From: Siphonodentalium dalli
Taxonomy: Eukaryota; Mollusca; Scaphopoda; Gadilida; Siphonodentaliidae
Assembly: GCA_032622095.1 (NCBI GenBank)
Contig: CP136063.1
Coordinates: forward strand, 82,439,980 to 82,503,979
DNA: 64,000 nucleotides
Direction: 5' to 3'
In this document: positions 11,838 to 23,612 of the stretch, piece after piece
Layout of the letters: the number at the start of each line of letters is the position of its first letter
Position numbering within the stretch: the first letter of the stretch is position 1
The notes under the pieces: model-generated
What the model saw: the letters and a program-made list of their open reading frames with translations, nothing else
Databases searched by the model: none
Told to the model about the DNA's origin: nothing
Made by a program: the position numbers and the translations under genes

Positions 11838-12052
11838 CAGTAATGCTCTAAGTAATCGACTTCTTAACCACAGCAGAATTATAGGTAACTTTTCAGGATT
11901 TAGTCGGAAATATGGCTTGTTGCCATTCATCGGAAAGCTCTCCCCGAGAGCTTTCCGATGAATGGTAACAAGCCATATTTCCGACTATAAATCCTGAAAA
12001 GTTACCCATAATTCTGCTGTGGTTATGGAGTCGATTACTTAGGGCATTACTG
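11838..12052. mobile_element. Fold-back MITE with TA target duplication
   Basis: A 215-bp near-perfect palindrome: CAGTAATGCTCTAAGTAATC at the left and GATTACTTAGGGCATTACTG at the right, each preceded or followed by TA. The centre is GAAAGCTCTCCCCGAGAGCTTTC. Partial copies are at 16336-16441 (right arm) and 56327-56390 (left arm). The TA duplication and CAGT end suggest a Tc1/mariner-type MITE. Confidence 0.78.
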
Positions 12053-12073
12053 TATGTTTATAGACTTAATGAA

Positions 12074-12511
12074 TAGAGAATGGGTTACAGTTAACTGAGA
12101 GTATGGGTTACAGTTGACTGAGAGTATGGGTTACAGTTAACTGAGAGTATGGGTTACAGTTGACTGGGAGTACGGGTTACAGTTGACTGAGAGTATGGGT
12201 TACAGTTGACTGAGAGTATGGGTTACAGTTAACTGAGAGTATGGGTTACAGTTGACTGAGAGTATGGGTTACAGTTAACTGAGAGTATGGGTTACAGTTG
12301 ACTGAGAGTATGGGTTACAGTTAACTGAGAGTATGGGTTACAGTTGACTGAGAGTATGGGTTACAGTTAACTGAGAGTATGGGTTACAGTTGACTGAGAG
12401 TATGGGTTACAGTTGACTGAGAGTATGGGTTACAGTTAACTGAGAGTATGGGTTACAGTTGACTGAGAGTATGGGTTACAGTTGACTGAGAGTATGGGTT
12501 ACAGTTGACTG
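12074..12511 (+). repeat. 23-bp minisatellite
   Basis: About 19 tandem copies of GAGAGTATGGGTTACAGTTRACT. The single variable base (A or G in TTAACT/TTGACT) alternates irregularly; other differences are rare, so the array is homogeneous. Confidence 0.95.
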
Positions 12512-12655
12512 TGCCAATGTGTTGCCACGATGGAGTGTGGTAGTACTCAGTATAACACAAAAATACCGTACTTTCATATTCAAATGTATTAGCGTGAAAC
12601 ACAAGTGTTCAACGGCAAGCGCAAATGCCAAATACGGCCGGGACTATATCTATGT

Positions 12656-12662
12656 ATTTATG

Positions 12663-12693
<31 letters not shown>

Positions 12694-12722
12694 TTTATGT
12701 ACGTACGTACGTATGCATGTAT
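12656..12722 (+). repeat. (TATG)n microsatellite
   Basis: Eight or so TATG/GTAT units followed by GTACGTACGTACGTATG. Confidence 0.9.
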
Positions 12723-12729
12723 GCAATGA

Positions 12730-13790
12730 GCATTATGCCTTACCTCACGTGTGTGTATATTCTCAGTTTCCGGTCATGTGACCACTCTGAAATGACTGTA
12801 TGTAATGGCCGATTAATGCAATTGTTAAACTACTCCAAAACGTGTTATGTCATGTGAAAACATTACAAGGTAGTTCCCGGTGCTGCCTCGACCATTTCAC
12901 AAATGAACTCTAAATGAAATATATATGGGTACAACTCTCAGCCAATCAGAAGGCGGGAAAGTCACGTGAGATACAGTATACGTACATATAGGCCTATGAA
13001 ACAGACCACCATAGTGTCTCACAAGCCTTGGTTTCCATTCACTCATTGGATCGATGAGTATTTTGCTGGTTTTTGGTCATTGTATTTCGTTCAGTATCTT
13101 GATCGCCTCCATGTTTAGTGCCAGAGAGTGAAACTACGGGTGCCTTTTCTGAACAACATCTCTCCGGGACGTTGCTAGGGGGTTCCTACTGGGGGTGAGA
13201 TCATAAAATTACAACTATATAGGATTTGGACAAATACAATTTTCAACTATATATATGTTTTTGTTTTGTGTAATGCAAAATTCCAATATTGGCTTCATGG
13301 CTTAATCATTTGGAGTATGGATGTAAATAAAGACACTAGTAACACGAATGACATTGTATTGAGTACACGGTGCATGCAGTACATTATACTGTACATGATA
13401 TTAATCATAATATGGTTAAAGAACGAATACGTGTTACATGTATTCAAATTCCAAGGAGTCACAAGTTATAACTCACACAGACACACACTGGTAACAAGTA
13501 AGCATGCTGAATGAGTGTCATATTGTTAAAGCTGTCCTCGGAAAGATATGGACGTTTGTATTTACTGATAGACAAGTGACCATGAATCTGAACTTGAAGG
13601 AAATGCATTGCTTTCAATTTCATATATGTTTTCAGGTAATGAGCATTACTGGAATTTAGTTACTCAAATGACAGTGTATTAACTTGTAATATTGACATTA
13701 TATTGCTACCTTGCAGGACAAATTTAAATAAACTGATTAATATACTGCTATCAGAGGAACTAAATGTATAAGTATAAGTACAACTATTGG
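12730..13790. other. No recognisable feature
   Basis: No repeats shared within the window and no coding signal beyond chance frames (for example 13266-13514). Confidence 0.45.
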
Positions 13791-13796
13791 AATTTT

Positions 13797-13882
13797 AGTC
13801 ATGAAATTTCCAACTATTGAAAATGATGGTCCTCACTGGGGAGGTGAGACACCCCCTACACCCCATGTCGGTACGTCCCTGA
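13797..13882. repeat. hAT-like (CAGGGACGT) terminal fragment
   Basis: Contains AATTTCCAACTATTGAAAA and GGTGAGACACCCCC, and ends GGTACGTCCCTG, the right end of the same family as 15344-16332 and 35102-36098. Confidence 0.6.
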
Positions 13883-13889
13883 CAGCTCT

Positions 13890-14650
13890 TTGTCACAATC
13901 AACATAACATCTAAATTAGCAGGAGATGAGCGAATTCTGCGGTTACTAGTTACGAACATGTGGAACAAAAGACATGGGAATATCATAAACGCTGCCATTG
14001 TCTATGTATAAAACATATTAGTATCCATCCCTTAACTAACACTTTTTCTGATTGTGCAAAAGCCGCCACGTGATAATCCGGAAAAATGTCATATTAGACT
14101 CCCGAATGTAATATTGGACTCCCAAGTGTGCAATATGCATTTTTTATTGGGACTCTGTGACGTCACGAATTAACTATTGCGAAATGAATTGGTGAAATTA
14201 TGATGCGCGCGCAAGACTAGTGGATTCGCAGACGTTTCACTTCCGCATTGAGTTTTTTTTTCATTTCCGTGTTTACTGTTCCAAATCATGGTTTCTGGCG
14301 ATCAAATACAGGCTTTTATAGAGAATTAAGTACCGACAAATACCAAAAATAACCACAACAGTTTTATTCCCAAAATTTGGATAAACATACAGATGGATAA
14401 TAAAAATGTCATTATACAATGTTGTGTACAGTATGAGTTTTTCTTGTACTCAATCCTTCCTACTTGAGAACTATTTTCCAAGGTATGTTGAGTCGGTTCA
14501 ACACATATGTTTTTGTGTGTTCTTCCCAGATTGAGACTATAGACTAAAAACACACATTTTTTCACATGTGCTTTATGAAAAAAGGATTGACATTGCGGAT
14601 CGGCCTCACCAGCAATGCACTAAAAGCGCTATCAACTGGAAAGTGACTCA
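13890..14650. other. No recognisable feature
   Basis: Spacer with a doubled phrase (ATATTAGACTCCCGAATG / ATATTGGACTCCCAAGTG, 14090-14130). No gene. Confidence 0.4.
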
Positions 14651-14679
14651 ACTGATGTTACCATCGTCTACACTGGCCA

Positions 14680-14790
14680 AGTCTTCTTGGTCCACAACAG
14701 CTTGGGGTATCTGTTGGGATGATGCTGTTTTGGACAGAGTCCCCTCCCGTTACACTTCTATAACGGACTTTGCGCCCAGAATCGTGGGCG
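14680..14790 (-). repeat. Dispersed repeat R3, inverted relative to 15150-15240
   Basis: On the minus strand it has GACTCTGTCCAAAACAGCAT, CATCCCAACAGATACCCC and AAGCTGTTGTGGACCAAGAA. The plus-strand copy at 15170-15235 reads GACTCGGTCCAAACACAGCA and AAGCTGTTGTGAACCGAGAA. Both contain short open frames, but neither is assignable. Confidence 0.6.
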
Positions 14791-15149
14791 GGGGTTATAC
14801 TTAGGTCAAATTGATGCTTTGCGTATATCAACATAGAGGGCAGCCTTTTTCCCAAGCATGATGGTATTGTTAACATGTGTATATCAGAGGCCCGTTAAAT
14901 GTTAAAGAAACGAGATTTATAAGTAAACAAAGCCTTGTTTTCCAGAGAATATCGATTTGTCGCACTGTCAGAAAATGCATGTAAACAATCCATTAAACGG
15001 TCGTACATCACTTTACCATTTTCTATCGAGGTAAATGATATATCATTTTGAAGACATGCAGATTGATCGCTGACATGTCATATGATTAATCACATGCATG
15101 AGGTTACATGAATGTCCGGGCTCCAAGTGTACATGTATACGTCTTTTAC

Positions 15150-15240
15150 AGAAGAGCACGGGCGGCCGGGACTCGGTCCAAACACAGCATCATCCAAACC
15201 GATATATCAAGCTGTTGTGAACCGAGAAGACTTGGTCTAC
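15150..15240 (+). repeat. Dispersed repeat R3, second copy
   Basis: Partner of 14680-14790 in opposite orientation. It is followed at 15297-15335 by an R1 stub (TGATGTGAAACACTCCGG). Confidence 0.6.
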
Positions 15241-15343
15241 GCCAACACAAAGCTGAAACTATTTTACTGCATGCACTGCTTTCTCTTCAAGTTAAGGTGA
15301 TGTGAAACACTCCGGTATATTTTGGGTGATCACATAGAAATGG

Positions 15344-16332
15344 CAGGGACGTGGCTAGAGGGTCTGCGTTGGGGGGGTGTCCACCTTGGGAATTTCCAAT
15401 TGCACCCCCCCCCCCCCTTGAATCGGAATCAGACAAAAAACACAAGTTTTGCATAATTCCATTTTTTTACCCACCCCCTTGCACCTCAGTACTCAAGCCT
15501 AATATGCTCTATATCCATAAACTATGGTACTATACATTCCCGGTATGAGAACATTCAGATATTTTAACCTGAAAAATTACATAAATCCTAACATATAGTA
15601 GTCTTAACTCCAGCTAACTCCGGCTACGGATAAGAAAGCAGGACACACCGGGCTGACCATGGTTGTTCGGCCTGGTGTGATAAAATTTTGAAAACTGTAC
15701 AAGAAAATCGCAAATCCAAGAATCTGGACTGGCGTATCCTATTGTTGGAAATTTCAAACCTCATACTCCTCCCGCATGGTTCGGCCCGGCGTGCGAAAAT
15801 TTTGAAATCTGAACAAGAAAATTGCAAAATCCTAGCATCTAGACTTGCCTCAAGCCTTCCTAGAGTTGGAAATTTCAAACCTGACACCCCCTACTTTGGT
15901 TGGAAAATTTCCAACTGATGACAATTCCAATGACAATGTTGACCAAATGTATGACAATATTGTTTTTTTTTTAAATTATCTAGCAGTTTTTGACTGGCCA
16001 CGTGGGAGGGACCAGGACACAAGCTTTCCAAGTGTAGGAAATTTCCAACCTGTCACCCCCGTAAGGTTGGAACAGTTCCAACTGATGATCATTTCAGTCC
16101 AAAATTTTGACAAAAAATAGGAAAATATGCAAATATTGGTCCAAAAACAATTAATTCCCCCAATAAATTGTTTGAAAATCAAACTACAAGAACATTTTCA
16201 ACCTATTGTTGGTGTGAAATTTCAACTAATGTTTTGTCAGGTATGAAATTTCCAACTGTTGAAAATTTTGACCAAAGTTGGGGTGAGACACCCCCCCCCC
16301 CCCAAACCCACCCCCCTGTCGCCACGTCTCTG
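15344..16332. mobile_element. hAT-like non-autonomous element (CAGGGACGTGG)
   Basis: Begins CAGGGACGTGGCTAGAGG and ends CGCCACGTCTCTG. The interior contains many TTGGAAATTTCCAAC palindromes, C or G runs, and two CACACCGGGC/GGCCCGGCGTG segments. No convincing 8-bp duplication is visible at this copy. The related element at 35102-36098 has one. Confidence 0.65.
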
Positions 16333-16335
16333 TAT

Positions 16336-16441
16336 ATCGGGGAGAGCTTTCCGATGAATGGCAACAAGCCATATTTTTTTCTGAAAAGTTACCCATAAGT
16401 CTGCTGTGGTTATGGAATCTATTACTTAGGGCATTAATGTA
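16336..16441. repeat. Half copy of TA-type fold-back MITE
   Basis: Matches the right arm of 11838-12052 from GGGGAGAGCTTTCCGATGAA to TTACTTAGGGCATTAATG, with a short deletion after CATATTT. It abuts the hAT-like element directly. Confidence 0.7.
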
Positions 16442-16584
16442 ATTAAACAGACACAAACTCGTGAAATGATCTCAAATTTATCAAAAAATATCAGAAACAA
16501 AACAAATATTTCAACGGTATATCGACGAGTCTGTTCGGAAATCTTCCACGTAGGTACGTTTTGAGATACCTACCAAATTATGTA

Positions 16585-16932
16585 TAACACTGGTGTCCCA
16601 ACTAGAAATGGCATGCTTTTCTGTGACTTTTGTGAGCCGATATCGCAAATGACATCGAACTAATTACCCAGGAGAAATTACACAATTGTAAGCGACGCAA
16701 AGCAAAATCGCTCACAAAGTCACTTAAATCGGGAAATTTCGAGTTGGGACCTCCACGTACAGTGAAGTATAATATTAAGGAACAGCTAATAACTAAGAAG
16801 TATATTTCCTATGTGATTTTTTCGACTTTATAAGGTTCCCTGTCAAAACTTCAAGAAGTTCCCATGCTGGTGCAATATGATCTCTATATATACGGGCGTT
16901 AGCCAGAGTAGAGATTCATGGCATGATCTATA
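16585..16932 (+). repeat. Dispersed repeat R4, half copy
   Basis: Shares GTCCCAACT, TTTTCTGTGAC, GAGCCGATATCGCAAA, AAGGTTCCCTGTCAAAACTT and ACGGGCGTTAGCCAGAG with the complete fold-back at 17135-17671. Confidence 0.7.
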
Positions 16933-17134
16933 GTTGCGTACCAGCAATGTAAAAAGCTATTACTCGAGCCATTGGAAGGGTTGTTGGGAATCGGATAAGG
17001 CGTTTGTGAATTATGACCGTTAGAAGTAAGGACGTATTTTATTTGCGCCGCAGGTGTTCAAAATCATCCGAATCGCGTGTATACCAAACATTGGGGTGAT
17101 ACCCTCTGTTTACATCATGCATGTATATATAGTC

Positions 17135-17671
17135 CTAGACCATGCCATGAATCCTTGCTCTGGTTAATGCCCGTAGACACCATATTCCACCAGTACAAAA
17201 CCTTTGAACTTTTTTAAGTTTTGACAGGGAAGTGAGGGAACCTTATTAAATCGAGATAAAAAAAAACGCGGGGAATATATTTATTAATTATTATCTGTTC
17301 CTTAATAATATACTTCACTGTAGGTGAATGTCCCAACTCCAAATTGCGTGCTTTTCTGTGACATTTGTGAGCCGATATCGCAAAAAAAAACATTGAATTA
17401 ATTACCCAGGATAAAATCCACAATTGTTGGCGACGCAAAATAAAATTGCTCACAAATTCATTTAAATAACGTGAAATTTCGAGTCGGGACTTTCACCTAC
17501 ATTGAAGTACATTATAAAGGAACAGATAATAACTATAAGAAATATATTCCCCACGTTATTTTTCAACTTTATAAGGTTCCCTGTCAAAACTTCAAAAAGT
17601 TCTAAGGTTTTGAACTGATGGAATATTATCTCTACGGGCGTTAGCCAGAGTAGATTCATGGAATGATCTAG
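17135..17671. repeat. Dispersed fold-back element R4
   Basis: The ends are inverted: CTAGACCATGCCATGAATC at the left and GATTCATGGAATGATCTAG at the right. Inner arms match as well (ATGCCCGTAGA with TCTACGGGCGT, TTGACAGGGA with TCCCTGTCAA). The middle holds the GAGCCGATATCGCAAA segment. Probably a MITE; the target duplication is unclear. Confidence 0.72.
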
Positions 17672-17689
17672 TATAGTATAGTCCTATGC

Positions 17690-18500
17690 CTATACTGCAT
17701 CTTGTATACGCCCATACCATTCTCGCGCACGATGGCCGCATGAATTCCCGCCTTTTCATAAATAAGTTCAGTGTTAATTTTGTCGTGTTAAAGGGTGGAA
17801 GTGGAGACGATATTCTGATGATAATGTTTATATAGGAATAATCATCCTTTGACGCTAATCTGGTTCGACTAAAACGTGTGCCTTCGGGGCGAATCATGCT
17901 CGATGGGCGTGATAGAATGTTAAGGCTATACCATTATCGTGCATTAGCGAAAAATGTCGTCACACTGGTTTTGCACGGAACCCAAACAGGAATTTGGTGA
18001 CAGGGGTTGGGTTTATCACCCTACTAATTCTGGTGTATAATTTTGTTTTCAACAATTTTATATCTCATGGCCGAAACAATTGTTGCAGCAGTTGGAAATT
18101 TCAGACGGGAAAATAGGTTAAGATTATTCTAATAGCTTAAAAGTACAATAGTCCCAGTATCATCAGATGCCAACAACAACAACAACTTCTTCAAAAGACT
18201 CTTTAGTTATCAGAATCTATTAATTTCCAAAAAACACTGTCAACTCTCTAGTAAAATATTTTCCAAAACGTGTTATATATCAACATTTTGGTATCGAAAG
18301 TACGGTCGGCTCGTCGAATATTTGCTAGGCCGCCAAATATTCCAGGTGGTGAAAAATAACAGATTTCAAAAATAGATATCTGACAACTCTGATCTTTGAT
18401 GGGTGGGTTCTTCGACTCGAATAAAAAAATTACCCCCGAAGTGAAAGAAATAGTAATTCAAAAGCGTTAATTCGGATTATGCATCTTTAAGCAATGGCTC
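17690..18500. other. No recognisable feature
   Basis: No shared repeat and no coding signal. CAACAACAACAACAAC occurs at 18173-18188. Confidence 0.4.
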
Positions 18501-18506
18501 TGAAAA

Positions 18507-18569
18507 TGCTTCATCAATGCCTGTATTATGTCATCAATGCCTGTATTATGTCATCAATGCCTGTATTAT
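18507..18569 (+). repeat. 20-bp tandem triplication
   Basis: Three exact copies of TCATCAATGCCTGTATTATG in a row. Confidence 0.95.
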
Positions 18570-18574
18570 GATTT

Positions 18575-19840
18575 GGACAATACACAACTGTCGGTCTTTT
18601 GCGCAGCAAATATTCGTGCAAATAGGTTCATAGTGAACGTAAACATTCACATATGGGTTCACAGTGAACTTATGCATGTATTCCATTGAGTTGCGCGGGC
18701 CACAGTGAAAACACGTTATAACGGTGAATATGCTTGTACAGAACCTATATAACTCAAACATTGCCATGCATATTGAACTGAATTCGTTTGAAATGAGTTC
18801 ATATTGAACCTTCTTCGATCTTCAAATATGTTAATATTGAGCTTATGATCCAGGCAAACACACTGATTTTAACCAATTAAATCCCGCGGTTGAAGACGAG
18901 TTAATATATATCATCGTTTATGGAAAATATTATAGCGTTTTTACAGTTTGGACTTATATGTCCACTATAGTACATTAGCCGTTATAATTAACGCGAGTTA
19001 TATGGTTTTATGTCGATCGTTAAAATGACCATAATGTTCTCCCTTCCAGCAATTTATCACATATATGCATCGCCATCTCGTGTATTCTGTACCCGTGTAA
19101 ACTATTAATTTAATAGCCCCTATCCGCTTGAAGCCGAACGGTCGTATCTTTCCAATCGACTGAGAACATTAGTCGTGCGATGAAAAGGTAATTCATAAAA
19201 TCTCATTTTTATTTATCAAGCTTAATCGGAATATCTAAATGGCAGTGGAAAACTAAATAACGCCAAATTAAAATGAAATGTAAATGCATGTTTAATGTCA
19301 GCTAAAATGTTGAAGTAATAAATGAAAGACTATAATTATGAAGGAATATATGACGATTTCAACTAGTCCAGACAAAACTTCGTGCCAGGTCGCGATTTAA
19401 TGTGCCTATGTATAGAACAGATATGCAAGCATGACGAGACATGTTTTAATGTTATAAGTGATATTTGTTCATTCAATACGTTACTACACGTCAGCTTTAT
19501 ATACAGATACCATCAAGTCGGTTGTTGCCTATACTTGTTAAAAGTTCCGCTCATGTGAGCATGTGCCCATGCACCTTTACAAACAAAGTTATAACATTTG
19601 GAAATACGAAAGGATTACATGCCCATTTAATTTTCGAGTCACCGATTATTCTTATAGTACCTTGACATAGGGTTTTAATAACAATCTATGAGATAAAAAT
19701 ATGATTAAAATACTATAATTCATCACCATTTGAAACGTCTGTGTCTCAGAAGATGCCCACAGAGAAATAGAAACCAGCTGAAATCATAGAAAGATTTCCC
19801 CCGTTATGGCTCCCAGAAAGCAACAGAATTCAAACTAAAA
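18575..19840. other. No recognisable feature
   Basis: A few loose repeats of CACAGTGAACTTATG/CATAGTGAACG occur at 18630-18680. Otherwise nothing is supported. Confidence 0.4.
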
Positions 19841-19847
19841 TTGTAGT

Positions 19848-19912
19848 TTCAATGGATGGGGAATAACTCTATATCTTAAGATATAGAGTTATTCCTCCCC
19901 TTCCATTGAAAA
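19848..19912. repeat. Short palindrome
   Basis: TTTCAATGGATGGGGAATAA and its inverse surround the core ATATCTTAAGATAT; a 65-bp hairpin. Confidence 0.8.
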
Positions 19913-20029
19913 TAATGAAACTTGAGCACAAGTCGGTATCTCACCAAAAACAACATGTTCACAGTTTATTACACCCAATATGTTGATAATACAATGTTTT
20001 GGAGCTTACTCTTTCAAATGGTATAAAAC

Positions 20030-20100
20030 ATGGCATATATTTTATGTAAAATTATCTGGGGGGTTCGAAAATTAAGTGGGCCTTTAATGCCGCCTATATT
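20030..20100 (-). repeat. Dispersed fragment shared with 52590-52650
   Basis: GGGTTCGAAAATTAAGTGGG followed by CCTTTAA is the inverse of TTAAAGGCCCACTTAATTTT at 52611-52630. Confidence 0.6.
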
Positions 20101-20109
20101 TGCACATAT

Positions 20110-21250
20110 TTATTTGAATTACAGTTACTATTACCCAGGTTTCAAGAGTACATGTAATTTTTTAGAAAAAAATATTAAAGATATCAACATAAATAAGGCT
20201 TTTCTTCTGAAAACCAGGATATATATGCGCCTCATGCATGGGGACTCAATTATTTACCATGAAATTGGGTACTGTCGGACCACGTGACAATATATTTTGT
20301 TTTTGTCTCTATTCAAGCAGTGTATAGCTGCAAAATATGACCAATAGTGCATTACTAAATTCCCCAAAAAATATGATTAATATTGCATGGGTGAATTCCT
20401 AGCAAAATATTGGGTCCTCTGATTGTGAAATAATGTTCCAAATCTTTTCTCAGAACTGAAATTTGTGTAATATTCTAAAGAATAATTGGGTTTTTTAAAT
20501 ATTGAGAATGCACGACTATCAGCCATGAGCAAAGGAATCTGTGTTTACCACCACATACAACGGCGGTGGTACAACACATGCTTTTTATTTGTAATTTGTT
20601 TTCAACCAAAGATATAATTCATGGAAAATATGAGGATTGTCATCGAATCCAATGGATATTTCTCTTGAGAAATAAGGTTAAAAAACCGTTCAAATTCAAT
20701 AGCTCCCATTTACGTTCTTCAGAATCTCAATGACTATGTATAGGGACAAGATGGGAACTCGGATGATGAGCTTGTTCGTTGACAACAAACACTGTAGTTC
20801 AGATTCAATTGGGCTGTTTATTATTATAAACATAAACAACCAATAATAACTTAAACAAAATATATTGTCAAGAAGGTGGAGGCCAATAACCGCCCTCAAA
20901 CCTGCTGATATATAACAAAGTTCCATAAACATACCTAGCATCAATAATCTAGCTATTGCCTTAGTAATAGTGGTAACATATATGTAGCCATAACAAAAAG
21001 TTTTGGATTTGCAAGAGACGGATTAGTGAGATATGAAACATAAATCTCAAGCTGCTAACAAAATATTGGGGTGGGAGGGTGGGAAAATGAATCCTGATAA
21101 TCAAAGAAATATGGGAATTATATGTTCGCACAAAATTTATATTTTTCTATTCCGGATTGATGGAGGACAAAGAGACTGCGCATGTCCGTACATAAAACGT
21201 ACATCCTGTTCTTAAATGGGTACCACCCGAACGTTCTGAATTTAGTTCGA
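20110..21250. other. No recognisable feature
   Basis: Spacer; the frame at 20696-20944 shows no motif. Confidence 0.4.
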
Positions 21251-21259
21251 TGCTTTGAA

Positions 21260-21510
21260 AATAAAATTGATTATTTCATAATCAAGGTTTTACATGCCTG
21301 TAAAGTTTTAAAAATATTTCGCCAATAAATGTGGGCTGCAGGCTGCGCCGCGATGGACTCAAATGTGAAATCCAAGATGACCACTGGCGACCATGTTTTA
21401 AAACAAAGTTCGGTTATAGGTATATGGTGAATGCACCACTGCATGGGTGGAAACATTATTTGAGAGCTGACCCGACTCTCCGTTTGAAGTAAATCAACCA
21501 GGTACATGTA
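21260..21510 (+). repeat. Dispersed repeat R5 (AAATCCAAGATGRCC)
   Basis: It has GCAGGCTGCGCCGCGATG, GAAATCCAAGATGACCACTG and GGCGACCATGTTTTAAAACA. Other copies are at 33380-33860, where units recur three times, and at 55840-56060. Frames reading KSKMAAGGH come from this repeat. Confidence 0.65.
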
Positions 21511-21729
21511 AACAGAATCACTTTATTTTGACACAACACATAATACATATTTTCATATCGAATGCGTATTTGCAGACATGCGCCTGTATTTGCTTCAAAG
21601 TAATTATCGTTCCCAACGAATATATAATTCTATAATTGGTAATAATTTGACGTCAGTCACGTTAAGTTTCTACTAGTATAGTACGCCGATTAACCTTTTT
21701 TGTACTGAATACTCACTGGCGAGTAGTGT

Positions 21730-22235
21730 ATATGCTGTTAAAATATTCACCTCCGTCAAAAACCGCCATAAACAGAAAGAATAGTAAAATATAGACAGAC
21801 TTTGTTCATATACCAATCAGAAATATGGCATAGACAGTATGTTATTTTCAAATGTTTTTCCTTTGTTATGTAAACAAAAGCAAAAAAAACGTTACAGAAC
21901 CGGTCTTTTGTTTAGATCCGGATATGGTAAACATAAAGAGCGTTATTTGTTACTGTTTTCCTGATATGGAAATAATAAAGAGCGTTTATATCATTTGTGT
22001 GTGATTAACCAATATAATTGCGCTGTGTTATGTAAACAGAAGCAAAACTTCTGTAACACGAGCATGCTCTTGTTTACATATACCATCGTACGTTTTGACG
22101 ACAATATACTATTTACGCGCTGATTATGTTTGGCATATGAACAAAACTATATATATTTTTATATTCCTTCTGTTGATGGCGATTTGAACAAATATGAATA
22201 TTTCTGCAGCGAACGCCGCCCGTGCCTTTAACTTA
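21730..22235 (+). repeat. Dispersed repeat R6, inverted copy at 52120-52570
   Basis: CGCCATAAACAGAAAGAATA, CCAATCAGAAATATGGCATA, TATGTAAACAAAAGCAAAAA and GGCGATTTGAACAAATATGA all appear reversed at 52120-52570. It includes GGAAATAATAAAGAGCG blocks repeated at 28490 and 34500. Confidence 0.75.
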
Positions 22236-22246
22236 TTATCTGAACA

Positions 22247-22390
22247 TTTCCTACCATTCTGTTTTTCTGTCTGTCGTCTACTCATATATACTTAGCATCC
22301 ATCGATATGAGTAATAGACCATTCCAATGTATACGTTTATAAATGAATGGGAGAATCCATTTAGTATAGACAGAGATAAAACTTATTATT
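22247..22390 (+). repeat. Dispersed repeat R2, copy 2
   Basis: GTCTGTCGTCTACTCATAT and GAATGGGAGAATCCATTTAG match 50430-50525. Confidence 0.7.
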
Positions 22391-22399
22391 ATCACTGGG

Positions 22400-22700
22400 T
22401 TAAGTGATTGTACATGTATTTCAGTCCTCGTTCTTGTGCGTTCACCAACGGTTGACCACGAAAACCAAACAGCCTATGAGCACCACGATGTCATGTTCAT
22501 ATTTTGTAACACGAGCTATCTCCATGTAAACTGAACCTATGTCGGTGCATTATATTTCATTATAATTACCATGTTGTTTGCATCGTTCATAGCTGAGTAC
22601 ATGAGCGTATTTTGCGCTAATCCATGGCTCCAAATTCATTCATTTGTTCCCTATATTCTGCTGAGTATAAAAGGAGTTGGTCCCATAAATGGTCCGATTT
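22400..22700. other. No recognisable feature
   Basis: TATA-like GAGTATAAAAGG at 22666 has no gene downstream. Confidence 0.35.
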
Positions 22701-22719
22701 AGTGTACAGTACCACTTTA

Positions 22720-22995
22720 AGGTTGGAAAATGTCCATTTCAGACAAAACTTTTGACAAAATGTAGAATATTATTCTACTGTTAGTCTAAAACAACAAATT
22801 CACAATTAATCACTGGTTGGAAAACCAACCACTGAGAACACTTTCAACCTATATGTGGTGTAAAATTTCCAACATATGTTGTGTGAGGCATGATATTTCC
22901 AACTAGACCCTCCCCAAACCCCCTGCCAGGGTGTGATATTTCTTTGAAGTAAATTCCATCTGTATTGCAGGGGGACCCTGCCCGTCTCTCATATA
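22720..22995. repeat. hAT-like family fragment
   Basis: AAGGTTGGAAAATGTCC, TGGTGTAAAATTTCCAAC and CAACTAGACCCTCCCC resemble the interior and right end of the CAGGGACGTGG family. Confidence 0.5.
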
Positions 22996-23064
22996 ATATC
23001 TAAATATTACACAAATAAGTCCTTGACACAAGATTCCTGGGTCAGGGATATCACCTCTTTTTGC

Positions 23065-23217
23065 TCATGTCTGTTCCAACTCAACTAGAACGCCGTTACA
23101 ATCTTTTGGGTGCAGAAAGACTACAGGTTTCCCATGAGCGCCAATCTTAGCCTCGGCACTTAAGAGTCTAATATTCTTCTTCTTCAGATCTTCCATGGCT
23201 TCTTTGATGTTGTCGAC
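23065..23217 (-). CDS. MCEE: MCEE terminal coding exon and stop
   Basis: 153 nt: 50 codons plus TGA. The acceptor is CTTTCTTCTAG (23218-23228). It begins VDNIKEAMEDLKKKNIRLLS, continues AEAKIGAHGKPVVFLHPKD and ends CNGVLVELEQT. KIGAHGKPVVFLHPKD and the GVLVELEQ ending, with the last metal-ligand Glu, match the C-terminal half of animal MCEE. With the other four exons the visible protein is about 156 residues, compared with roughly 176 for the human protein, so only the extreme N terminus is missing. No AATAAA was found close downstream on the minus strand, so the polyadenylation site is unresolved. The frame is intact, with no sign of decay. Confidence 0.95.
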   Translation of the reverse strand, partial: VDNIKEAMEDLKKKNIRLLSAEAKIGAHGKPVVFLHPKDCNGVLVELEQT

Positions 23218-23304
23218 CTAGAAGAAAGACAGACGAACGTCAGCGGTGTGTTCAGCTTTATGCACCTCTTATTAGCGTGTTTCTTTATATAACATGTGTT
23301 ATAA

Positions 23305-23520
23305 CTTAGTTTTATGCATATATCTCCTCTGATGATTCGGTAATGATACAGATCATTACCTATGATCCATAACGTCCCAGTGTTAGCAAATGTTTAAGGA
23401 TAGGTCATCATTATTAACCCTCCGTGTACATTATGCTGTCACCATGACGACCTTGTTGCACTGGTGATTATCGTGAGCGCATATGTGTCATTATTAACCT
23501 TCCGTGTACATTATGCTGTT
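23305..23520 (+). repeat. Direct repeat flanking 23521-24410, left copy
   Basis: TTAGTTTTATGCATATATCTC through TGATGATTCGGTAATGATAC and CCATAACGTCCCAGTGTTAG to satellite-like GTGTACATTATGCTGT. The same order occurs at 24405-24620. Two degenerate units of the 80-bp satellite are included. Confidence 0.8.
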
Positions 23521-23612
23521 TGTTTGTTTATAGGGAATTTAGGCTGGGCCAGGGAGGATTTGAACGGGCAGGATGCCGTTTCCTACAACCCACTTGGAGG
23601 TGAAATTTGGAG

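Noticed and set aside
12074-12511. Possible interstitial telomeric repeat (GGGTTA-containing)
   Set aside because: GGGTTAC appears once per 23-bp unit, not as a hexamer array.
12519-12857. 112-codon ORF after the minisatellite
   Set aside because: Driven by the TATG microsatellite (MYVCMYVCMYV); no other support.
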